A program made the translations under genes and the position numbers. The notes under the pieces are model-generated. The model saw only the letters and a program-made list of their open reading frames with translations. It was not told the origin of the DNA and did no database searches. Shown piece by piece: positions 1 to 11,700 of a stretch of 64,000 nucleotides of DNA. The stretch is from Symbiodinium kawagutii (Eukaryota; Sar; Dinophyceae; Suessiales; Symbiodiniaceae). The stretch lies in the NCBI GenBank assembly GCA_009767595.1, contig VSDK01015592.1, positions 242,080 to 306,079 of the forward strand, read 5' to 3'. The first letter of the stretch is position 1. The number at the start of each line of letters is the position of its first letter.

Positions 1-120
1 GCATCTTTTCTGATCGCTGCTGGTTCCATCCCGGAACACTGGCCACCATTGGGCGGAGAAAATGTCTGTGTCCGTGTAGCATGTTGTCAGACGAAATGTG
101 TAGCATGTAGTCAGAGACAT

Positions 121-540
121 AGATGCATCGATGGATGAATAGATGGATAGATAGATAGATAGATAGAATAGCTAGAATAGATAGATGGAATACACAGACA
201 ATTGGACAGCCAGATTCAGATGGCTAGATGGGTCGATCGATAGACAGATAGGTAGACGAAACGAGAGTCAGATAGAAAAGTCGATAGATAGTCAGGTAGA
301 TAGACAGAAAGATAGACAGATGGACACATAGATGATCAGACAAATAATTCGGTAGATAGATAGACAGATAGATAGATAGGCAGATAGATAAATAGATAGA
401 TGGACAGGTAGATAGATAGATACATAGAGAGAAAGATGACGAGATAGATAGTGAGGTAGATAGAAAGACAAGTACATAGGCAGATAGATAAACGAATAGA
501 TCATCAGACAGATAGATAGATAGATAGACAGTCAGACAGA
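121..540. repeat. GATA/CAGA microsatellite
   Basis: Long imperfect run of GATAGATA, AGACAGAT and related tetramers. Open frames over it are repeat artefacts. Confidence 0.95.
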
Positions 541-599
541 CAGAAAGAAAACTGATCCACTGGTAGAAAGATAGCTAGACAGATAGGCTGCCAGTCAAG

Positions 600-1240
600 T
601 GGCCAGATCGATGCTCACATTTGTAGGAAGTCAGGCCCAAGTGATGTTCAGTTCTCGGATCCCTCGGACAATCAATCGTCGCAACCACAACTGCACACTC
701 CTATAGTGCTCCTATCTTGGAAACTTCCGCCACCGCCTTGTGCGGTACTACTGGTACTGGTAACACTATTGGCATTGGCAATGCCAACGGTCGTGAAGTA
801 TATGACTGGTGCTAAAATTTTGTGATGGGCAATACTCATGGGACTAGACTGGGTAAGATGTATTATATCCAACAGTGACAAAGCATCATTATTCAAGCAA
901 AGCATATCCAAGCAACTCCATTGATAAACCGGCCATAGCTTCTGGGGATTTCTAATTGTTTCTTATTTTGATTCATCTTCCGCAACCTAATCACTACGCT
1001 ACAACGACAATTTCATCGCTTCCATGAATCCTTACCACTATTCATTGCAGACTTTCACCATTGTGTGCTTATCAATCATTACTTACCGTTTCAGGTTAAT
1101 GATTTATCCCTAACAATTAGTAACTAATGGTAAGACCAAATGAAAATAACCACCTTCATTTTCCATCGACATAATTTGCCATTCTGAACCAGTGTTTTTT
1201 TCCCACTACCAACCATCATTGTTCACCAGAATCCCAAGTT
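600..1240. other. Intron sequence, no gene seen
   Basis: Mixed sequence of moderate GC at 600-800, then AT-rich with scattered CATCATT and CAACCAT. A minus-strand 79-codon ORF (672-911) has no recognisable content. Confidence 0.4.
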
Positions 1241-1267
1241 TCGTTGCTATTCTCCGTTAGCATTACC

Positions 1268-1515
1268 AACCATCATTCCAGCCATCATTTCAACCATCAT
1301 TTCAACCATCCTTTCAACCATCATTTCAACCATCCTTTCAACCATCATTTCAGCCATCATGTCAACCATCATTTCAACCATCATTTCAACCATCATTTCA
1401 ACCATCATGTCAAGCATCATTTCAACCACCCCTTTAACCATCCTTTCAACAATCATTTCAACCAACATTTCAACCAGCATTTCAACCATCATTTCAACCA
1501 TCATTTCAACCATCA
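1268..1515. repeat. 12-bp minisatellite AACCATCATTTC
   Basis: About 20 copies with few substitutions (CATC/CCTT/CAGC variants). It is open on both strands because 12 is a multiple of 3. It lies upstream of the 2086 exon and has the C-rich strand on +. Confidence 0.95.
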
Positions 1516-1846
1516 TAAACCATGTTGTGTGATGCATCATCAACCATTCCTGTTCATTACTTGGATGTGCAGCTCGGGATAAGAGTGGCATAGAACCTCG
1601 GTCAGTTGCACCCTCTAAGGTGGCTTGTAACTCCTATAGGCTTGGTGAATGTTACCAGTTATTGATTGGGGATGCACACCAAGCTGGTATATCCTCTATC
1701 CTTCTTGGTCATTATCACCTATCAACCATTGACCAGCTGACTTATCACCACCATGGTCATAGGGATTATAAGCCACTTGAATAACTTTTACAACCATGGT
1801 CCATGGTTATAGCCCAGTTATACTCCCAGGTGTACAGCCACTACCC

Positions 1847-1893
1847 ATCATCATCATCGTCGTCGTCGTCGTCGTCATCATCATCATCATCCA
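1847..1893. repeat. CATCATCGTCGTC trinucleotide repeat
   Basis: Short ATC/GTC trinucleotide run in the intron before the 2086 exon. Confidence 0.9.
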
Positions 1894-1930
1894 TTCACCC
1901 AGGTGCATTTTCAAACCATTCCTAGTCACC

Positions 1931-2044
1931 TACCCTCCGGTAAACTAACCTGGCAACGGATTTTGTCCATATTTTATAGTGAAACCCTGGGAGCACACCA
2001 ATAAATGGTGGATTTTCTATTGCCAGGTTAGTTTACCAGAGGGT
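1931..2044. mobile_element. Family D inverted-repeat element
   Basis: Left end taccctccggtaaactaacc, right end ggttagtttaccagagggta; near-perfect terminal inverted repeats about 30 bp long. It lies 42 bp before the 2086 exon. Confidence 0.85.
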
Positions 2045-2085
2045 AAGCCATCTTATCACAAGTGGCTGACTGGATCCTGCGTGAG

Positions 2086-2141
2086 GATCCTTCCCAACTT
2101 CGTCCTCACCTCGCTGCTGGTGGTCATCCTGGCCCTGATCG
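2086..2141 (+). CDS. TauE/SafE exon: membrane segment before RTL..KG
   Basis: Acceptor gtgag, donor GTGACG. Encodes RILPNFVLTSLLVVILALI, matching the LPN..L...L..L.ALI segment that ends the first half of TauE/SafE proteins. Enters with one nucleotide and leaves one. Confidence 0.8.
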
Positions 2142-2676
2142 GTGACGCGGCAGCACGGGCACCGCCGGTGGAAGGGCGGCAGATGGGGGGGTTGATGGGC
2201 CGCCAGATGGCACCAGAAGTGGGGGTGAAGTGATGCTGAAGTAGTGGTTGATCACCGTTCAATGATGGTTAAGTGATGGTTAGTGATCCTTAGATGATGG
2301 AAAGATGATGGTCGAATGATGGTCAAATGATGGTTTCAAGGGACAACCAACCACAAAAACTGGTGGTTTTAGCGAGTCATCATGGTTCAATGCTGGTCCG
2401 ACAGCGGTTAACCGTGGTGGATGCACCATGGGACCATGGCGCCATGGCTCTCCTCCGAGGCCAGCGCACGTTGAGCAAAGGCTGTAGCCACTTGGAGAGC
2501 TGTGACCAACGGCAATGGTGGCTGGTGAACTGCAGGGGATCATGAGCAACCATAGGGGGTATGTAACATATAAAGTGGTTGATGATGGTGATGGTGATGA
2601 TGATGATGATGATGATGATGGTGATGGAGATGATGGTGATGGAGATGATGATGGTGATGGAGATGATGGTGATGGA

Positions 2677-2708
<32 letters not shown>

Positions 2709-5700
2709 GCAACAGCAAAGGTTGGGGTTAAGTAACGGTTCACTGTAGGATCTTTAGGGGATGATGAGCAACCACCAACAATAGGATGTAATTTGCATAA
2801 TATTGGGTGATGATGAGGAAGATGATGACAATTGATTATGACCCATGATGCTGAATGGTCGATGTTGGTTCGGCCACGAGACTTCCAAACATCCGGGTGA
2901 AATGATGGGGGGAGGTCCTTTCAGAGCTTGGGTTCCAGCAGTTTTTTGGCAGATCAGCTTCCTACCTTTTCCGCGCATGTGTTCTACTGGCTAATTCATA
3001 GGAACTTGGTGGATGACGACCGCCCCCTGGCTAGCGGTTATATATGCTTGGATGTGCATCATGGTTCTCGGGCTTAGTTCATCTCATAGGGCTATGTACT
3101 GTGGTCGGTACATCCCAGGGAACCAGCCGAAACTGCACATTCAAATACAAACCTGTGAAATTGGTTTGTACAATCATGATCATTATATCCACAGATGCTA
3201 TGATAGAGCCTCAGGTGCTGCTATCGCTCGTTGCTAGACTGTGAGAAGTTGCAGTGCGCAGATTCTACCCGATCGTTGTTGAGATGATCACACTGGAGAA
3301 CTGCCATTCCCAAGGGAGACTTTAGCTGTTGAAGCAATGTATTCCTTATCAACTGCATCATGATTCATTACATGAAATCTGAGAATTGGTATGTTGAATG
3401 GGCACCATGAATCATTTTTGCAGTAACTGCTTGGAATGCCTCAAGTGGAACCGACGACATCACCACCTGCATCATCGTCATTTTACCATGGTTCCACTGC
3501 AGAATCAACATCTGGAGAGCCATTGCTCCTGTTGATCTTGATGAGTTCGCTTTCTGTATATAAGCATTTTTTGATAGCATCGTTCAGTTGATATCAACCA
3601 CTATGAACCAGCATTACCTGTCAGTGCACCATCATTATTCGCTCTATTCTTCCCTGGCGCTGGTTGTTTTCCCTTGTAACTGCCCATGATCATCATGAAC
3701 CAGCACGAATCCCTATTCCTTGTAACGATGATCAACCACCACTGAACCATATTTGACCATCACTAAACCACCACTTAACCATCTTCAACCACCCCTCAAC
3801 CACCATTCAACCACCTCTCACCCACCACTTAACCACCGCTTAGCCATCCCGGATCTCAGCATCACCAGCGCAGCTCTACCAGGCCCTGGCATCTTCCCCC
3901 CACCGAGGCATGTTCCGCGAAGAGAGCCGCACGCTGCGACCCACTGCTGTGGAGGTGGAGATGAGTCCCCGTCACTGGGTGGCAGCCATGGGGGGCGGCC
4001 ACCGGCGGGGGGGGAAGCAACCAGGGGATACAGGGGGGCCAGGTACCAAGGAAGCACAAGCACCATGTAGCAGTTTACTATGGAGGGAAGCAATCAAGGG
4101 ACGGTTTGTGAACCAAGGGGATGTCAACTGATGAAGGGCCACCGGCGGGGTAGCAAGCAACCAGGGGATACAGGGGGGCCAGGTACCAAGGAAGCACAAG
4201 CACCATGTAGCAGTTTACTATGGAGGGAAGCAATCAAGGGACGGTTTGTGAACCAAGGGGATGTCAACTGATGAAGGGGGTTATAAACCTGCTGTGAAGC
4301 AAGGTATCATGAGCTTGCTGTGATTTACGACCAAGAAATTTGCAACCAATGAAGGGCATTTGTGCAAAGCAAGGTGGAGGTGGCGAACAAGGGAAATATC
4401 AACCAACCAACGAGAGGGGCATCAAGCAACCAGCAACAATACCCGGTGAACGACCACCATTTGATGGGGGGTTATCAATCCCATGTCGCATGGCAAGGGG
4501 GTGACGAGGGAGTCCATAACGAGCAGCAAACTCGCAAAAGATGGGTGGCAAGCAGCCAGATGGGGATGCGCCGACAAGGATACAACCAGCATCCAGAGCT
4601 GACAGCGGAATCTCCAAAGAAAGTAGCAGAGTAAACAGTTCATGGTGCATCAAGCACCATGTGAACAATCACAAAGGGGTATCAACCAACCGGCAACAAT
4701 ATTGCTATGGGTCAATATTATCCAACCAATAATGGAGAATAATAACCAACAATAACAGAGAAAACAATGGTTCATGATAGGGGAACCAGGGGGACTGAGG
4801 GTTTTGACATGTTTTGACCCACTGCCATGGGATGATATTGTTCCCGGATTGCCAGTTCTGGGGCTGGCCGGTTGCGATGCTTTGACTATTATCCACCATG
4901 GTACTGGGCTTAATGGTCGATTCATGGTTGTTGATTGATGAATGGTTGGTAAGTAATGGTTGGTCGTTGAGGGGGCTGGGGGATAATACTCAACATGATG
5001 ACGGTTCATGCTTGTATGATGTTACAAAACGGGTCATACCCAACATCATGGTTGATGTGGCTATGGCTCAATCCCAAACCTTGTGAGTTCGCAGAACTCT
5101 CAGTGCGACGCTGATTGGATGAAAACGTATACCGAGCATTCTGCATTGGGGATCTACAGTAGCATCTAGCTACATCTAGCTACTAGCCCCAGCTGTTAGC
5201 TGTGGGTGAACATGACTCGGGCAACTGCTAATGGTAGATAATAAGCAGCATCTTGCTATTTGTGCGCCCATGAATCATTTGCAACGTCAACATCGTTATC
5301 ATGCAGCGTACTACTGCCGGCCACGTGCAATGATTCTTTGGGTCGTTGGGTGAATTCACCATCTATAAGTGGTATTGTAGAAATCACCTCAGCAAAGCAA
5401 GTCTGAAATCAACAGCAGCCCTTTCAGGGCTGGTGGAAACGGGTGGGGGTCGCTGCCCTTTACGGTTGGAAAGCACCAGGGGACCCACAGCCTGTCGGGC
5501 CATGGCCGACCATGGCCTAGGCCACGGGGAATGTTTTCGACGACACCAAGGTGCATCCCTGGCTGAGCCGGAGGCGGGCACGCGTGCGGTGATGGCATCC
5601 TTGGTTGAAGGGTTGGGGTGGTAGACCTTAGTTGGGGTGGGTTGGGGGTGGGTGGTTTGCTGGGCGGAGTTGGAGTTGGATTTTGGTTGTTAGTTGGTCA

Positions 5701-8700
5701 GTTGGTTGGTTGGTTTGCGTGCGATATTCAAACTGTTTGGGTTGGTTAATGGCCGATGAGAAAGAAGCACCGGGTGAATGAATCTGACCACAGGGCGAAT
5801 AGGGATGTGAGAATATTGAGCGTAGTTGGGATTTGGTTGGTTTCATTTGGCTGGTGACACCAAACCATCAAGGTGCATTTGGTTGCATTTGGTTAGTTGG
5901 TTGGCTGGCTGGGCATTTCTTCGGATGATTTGGTTGGTTACATTTGGTTGGTTTGTTATGGTTTGTTTAGGGTTCGGGTTAGACCACTAATTGGTAACAC
6001 TTGCTTGGTTGGTTGGTTGGTTGGTTACATGTGATTACTCTGTTTTTGGTTGTTGGCAAGTTGAAGAGACTGACCAAACCATGAAGTGCAAAGCAGCGAC
6101 AGAAGCACTGAGGCTGATTGGCATGATGAATCATCGGCAAACAGAGGACTATGAAAGATTGCTAAGCACCATCATGATACGCACCAGCCGATCTTCCTTA
6201 CAGCCAGTACGAGGCATCAATGCGGAAAGTCGAAAATCAACCATCATGAAACATCAGCCATCATAAGATAAACCATGTCATCAACCATCATCATGAACGG
6301 TCATGGACCCTCATGTCACCCTCGTTCACCCTCCATCGAAACCTTCACCAGTCAGCTCTCCACCCCCTCGGCATCACGTCGCGTCGCGTCAGGAGGACGT
6401 CCAGGACTACATGGCGTTCCAATCCGACGGCGAGGAGCTGACCAATCGGGGCGCCGCGAGCGGATCGAGCGCATCGAGCGCCAGCGGCAGGGGATCATCG
6501 AGGCACGGTGGATCGAGACCCGAGGGATGGGGCTGATGGGGGGTGATTTTGGGTGATGATCTTGATGCTGGTTGGGTGATGGTTGGTTGATGGTTGGGTT
6601 TGAAGCAATTAGTTGATGATCTTAGTTGACCAGCTATGAAGATGTTTGAAGATGTTTGAAGAGATTAGTTGATGATCTTAGTTGATGCTGGTTGAAAGGA
6701 TTAGTTGATGATCTTTGTTGACCATTAGCTCACTAGTTGGTTGTTTAGGGCGAGACCACCAGATTTTGGGTCATGATCTTAGTTTGAAGGGATCAGTTGA
6801 TGATCTTAGTTGTTATTGTTTAGAAATTTGCAGCCAATGATGCTTGAAGAATGGCCATGGTGAAAGATGGATGGATCATAATTGTGTATTGCTCAAGAGT
6901 CACTGAGAATCAAAAAGCTGTAAAGCAGAAGTGGTCAATGATAATCAGCCAGTGATTATTAATTTGCGAGAACTTTGGTCAATATTAGGTTGGTGATCAT
7001 TGATCACAACGAGTTGCTCCTGGTTAAACTGGTCATTGGATAGCCAACCATCATGCACAATGATGGATGGTGTTTTATTGTTGGACACTTGGTCGTTTGG
7101 CATGCTGTTTTTGATGGCCAAGACTCTGGTTGCAAGGATGCTTAATAAGGGTTAGTGAAGGGTATTTATGACAATACTCATCATTATTAATTAGTAGATG
7201 TGCCTAATGCAATGAATCAATGAACCTAGTTTGTTTGTAATGCACCAATCAGCTAACAATTTGGTATGCAATGCCTCATTTTTGTCGAATACGTTGCTTC
7301 ATATTGAGTAAGAATTAGCTGCAATAGATCATAGTAGCGCAACTCATCTATTCGTCTGAGTTATTCATAGTCAATCAACCTAGGTATTTCTTATGAATAG
7401 TAGTGCACTCATTGTGTTACTGCAATAGTCATAATGCTGGTGATTCTCCCCTATAAATCATCATAATCCCCTAGAACACCTGAATCCGCGAAAAAAATCA
7501 GCTATACACCAACTACTTATCGCCAGCTGATTTATATGAATCCCCTATAAATCAGCTATAACCAGCTACTTATAATCAGCTAATCCCCTGTAATCCACCT
7601 ATAAATCCCCTATAATCAACCTATAAATCCCCTATAATCCACCTATAAATCAGCTATGAACCCCCACGAAAGCCTCACCGACGACGAAACCTGTCGTGGA
7701 GGCTGTGCTGCAAGATCGGCGCCTTGACCTTGTGCTTCGTGGGGACCTGTGTGCGGCCTCTCAGGGGCAGATTTGAAGGGAGTTTGCGGCGGGTGAAGGG
7801 GGGCGTTTAGTAGGGGTTTAATAGGGGGTTGATAGGGGTTCAATAGGGGGATGATAAGGGGATGATAGGGGGGATGATAGGGGGATAGTAGTTCAATAGG
7901 GGGTTCAATAGGAGGTTAATGGGGGTTTAGTAGGGGATGATCAGGATTTGATCGGGGTTCAATAGGGGTTTAATCGGGGGTTCATAGGAGTTCAATGGGG
8001 GGATGGTAGGGGTTTTATAGGGGGATGATAGGGGGGTCAATTGGGGTTTGATAGAGGGATGATAAGGGGAGAATGAGGGGATGATAAGGGGATACTAGGG
8101 ATCAATAGTGGTTTAGAGGGGGATTGCCATGGTTATTGAAGGTTTTTTTTGGTGATTCGTTAATGGTGAACAATGGGCAATGATGTATGATATTGGTTGA
8201 TAAATGGTAAGATGGCTGGATTACCAATTCTTAGTCCGTATCAACTTCTAGTCTTCCCGTCGTTCTCACCATCACTATCGATAATTGACCACTACTCATC
8301 AACGCTAAGCAATATTGATTCACCATCATTAACTCGTCATCAATGATAGTAGGCAAAATCAACCATCGTCAATCATGGGTATCACCATAGGTGGGACCCC
8401 GGGACCCCCTAGCTATAAGTAAGCCAGTATGACTATGGCAGTAGTAATCGTCATGAAGCCCTACATGTATCCACCACAACTAGCAGCTGGGCGCCCAGCT
8501 GGCCACAGCTGTGCTGCTTGGCTCCTTGATCTATCAACCATAAACAAGCAGTTTTGATAAGTAACCATCAAAAATCCATTAATTGACCATCCTTATCCTT
8601 AAACCACTAACTATCATTCTTAACCCCATCATTTAAGGATGGTTCGTTAGTCAATTAATGATCAGCCCCATCAAATAGTTCATGATCATTCACTAATTCA

Positions 8701-11700
8701 CTCTTAACCTCATCAATGATCACGAACTATTGGATGGATGATTAACTAACCATCATTGACTAATAATGATTAATCTTCATTAACAATGATTAGTCACCAT
8801 CATTTATGGATGCTTAGTGAATCAATTAATGATCAGCCCCTAGTTAATGGTCATTCATTAATTTATTCAGTAACTTAACCATCCTTCTTAACCTCATCAA
8901 CAGGTTAGTTAATGAATTCACCATCATTTGTCCTTGTGAGCGCCCCACCTGTTGTGTTTCCTGGGTAGCCCAGGCCTTGACCCTACTGAAGGGCGGCGGC
9001 CGCATGGCATCACCCCTAGGCGTGGTTGCGGCTGTCCAAAGGTGATGGGGTGAACAGGGACTAGGGATGCTTAAGTAGTGGTTGATGGTGATTAATGATG
9101 GTTTATGATGGTTCAGTAGTGGTTGATGGTGATTAATGAGGGTTTATGATGGTTAAGTAGTAGTTGATGGTGATTAATGAGGGTTTATGATGGTTAAGTA
9201 GTAGTTGATGGTGATTAATGAGGGTTTATGATGGTTAAGTAGTAGTTGATGGTGATTAATGAGGGTTTATGATGGTTAAGTAGTAGTTGATGGTGATTAA
9301 TGAGGGTTTATGATGGTTAAGTAGTAGTTGATGGTGATTAATGAGGGTTTATGATGGTTAAGTAGTAGTTGATGGTGATTAATGAGGGTTTATGATGGTT
9401 AAGTAGTAGTTGATGGTGATTAATGAGGGTTTATGATGGTTAAGTAGTAGTTGATGGTGATTAATGAGGGTTTATGATGGTTAAGTAGTAGTTGATGGTG
9501 ATTAATGAGGGTTTATGATGGTTAAGTAGTAGTTGATGGTGATTAATGAGGGTTTATGATGGTTAAGTAGTAGTTGATGGTGATTAATGAGGGTTTATGA
9601 TGGTTAAGTAGTAGTTGATGGTGATTAATGAGGGTTTATGATGGTTAAGTAGTAGTTGATGGTGATTAATGAGGGTTTATGATGGTTAAGTAGTAGTTGA
9701 TGGTGATTAATGAGGGTTTATGATGGTTAAGTAGTAGTTGATGGTGATTAATGAGGGTTTATGATGGTTAAGTAGTAGTTGATGGTGATTAATGAGGGTT
9801 TATGATGGTTAAGTAGTAGTTGATGGTGATTAATGAGGGTTTATGATGGTTAAGTAGTAGTTGATGGTGATTAATGAGGGTTTATGATGGTTAAGTAGTA
9901 GTTGATGGTGATTAATGAGGGTTTATGATGGTTAAGTAGTAGTTGATGGTGATTAATGAGGGTTTATGATGGTTAAGTAGTAGTTGATGGTGATTAATGA
10001 GGGTTTATGATGGTTAAGTAGTAGTTGATGGTGATTAATGAGGGTTTATGATGGTTAAGTAGTAGTTGATGGTGATTAATGAGGGTTTATGATGGTTAAG
10101 TAGTAGTTGATGGTGATTAATGAGGGTTTATGATGGTTAAGTAGTAGTTGATGGTGATTAATGAGGGTTTATGATGGTTAAGTAGTAGTTGATGGTGATT
10201 AATGAGGGTTTATGATGGTTAAGTAGTAGTTGATGGTGATTAATGAGGGTTTATGATGGTTAAGTAGTAGTTGATGGTGATTAATGATGGTTTATGATGC
10301 TTAAGTAGTGGTTGATGGTGATTAATGATGGTTTCTGATGGTTAAGGAGTGGCCAATGGCGATTTCTGATGGTCAATGATGGTTAAGTAGTGGAAATGCT
10401 GGTTCATGATGATTATTCATGGTTGAAAAGTGGTGTTCAGTCGTGGTTCGTGATGGCTAAGTAGTGGTTGATGATGACGAGTGATGGGTAATGATGGTTG
10501 AATACTGGTTGCTGACGGTTCCTGACTGTGTTAATGACGGGGAGTTGATGGATCATGACGGTGGTTGAGATTCTAATAAATTTGCAAACACCATGGTTGA
10601 CAAATCATTATGTTGTTTGATCATCGTGGTAGAATGCTCAGTTGGAAGTCAAGGACAAATATTCAACTAGTGGTTTGACGAACAACGACTCGTGATGCAA
10701 AACATGATTTTCACCTGCGTGATGCTTTGCAATCGACAGATTATTTGTCCTCAACTTGATTTGACATTAGCATGATGATGCTAACATTAGATGATTTGTT
10801 TAATGCAAAAGATGATGTTCAAAACATTATTTGTCCTTAACTTTATCTGTTCAACTATTATGATCCCATGAGGTCGCCATAGCCTCCGCGCCGCGGCGCA
10901 GGTTTCGAGTGTGGCTCCATGGGTTTCTGGTTGCTGTACTTCGGTGCGGTGCCGTGGGTCCTGGCCTTCGCCATCGGCTTCAGGTGCGGCCATGCCATAG
11001 CCAGGGAGGAGGTACCCACCAGGCTGGGAGTCAGTCCTGAAATGGTGGGGGATGATGGTTGAGTGGTTCATGATGGTTGAGAAGTGGGGGTCAGTGTTCA
11101 GTAGTGGTTCTCAATGATTGTTTAGAAGTGGTTAATGGTGATTGATGATGCTTAATGATGGTTGGTATGTGGATTGTAACGAGAAACGACATGCCAAGTT
11201 TCATTTTGTACTGTAAGCAACATGTCTTGCAGGCAACCATCACGGCCATGATGAACCATGTATACCATAATGAACCATGGTTAATTAAAGATCATTCATC
11301 AGCCATTCATCACCATCATCAACCATCAGTAGCCATCATTAATCATCATTAATCACATTGTGGTCGCTGGGGGGGGGTCGCACTTTTCCATCATTAATCA
11401 TCATTCATTAGCCATCATTAATCATCATTAATCATCATTCATTAGCCATCACTAGCCATCATTAAATATCATGAACCATGGTTAATCAGCCATCATTGAC
11501 CATCAAGCACGGTGAATCATCACTGGGGCACATCCTCCATGGGGCACATCCCCACGGACCTGGTGAGGCGTCTCTTGGTCTCAGAGTTCAAGCAGAAAGT
11601 GCAGCAGGGCTATTCCTTCACTGCAGGGGAGGTGGGCCGGCCGCTGTTCCACCGCTGATTTCTTGGGCGACTAAATGGGATCACCCAAGAAATGGCTATG

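Noticed and set aside
1244-1591. ORFs on both strands over the AACCATCATTTC array
   Set aside because: Period-12 repeats keep frames open; the peptides are pure repeats.
2380-2748. Poly-D, poly-H and poly-I ORFs
   Set aside because: Products of the GATGATG microsatellite.
9071-10341. Possible CRISPR array
   Set aside because: The units are contiguous 41-bp tandem repeats with no unique spacers, in a eukaryotic intron.
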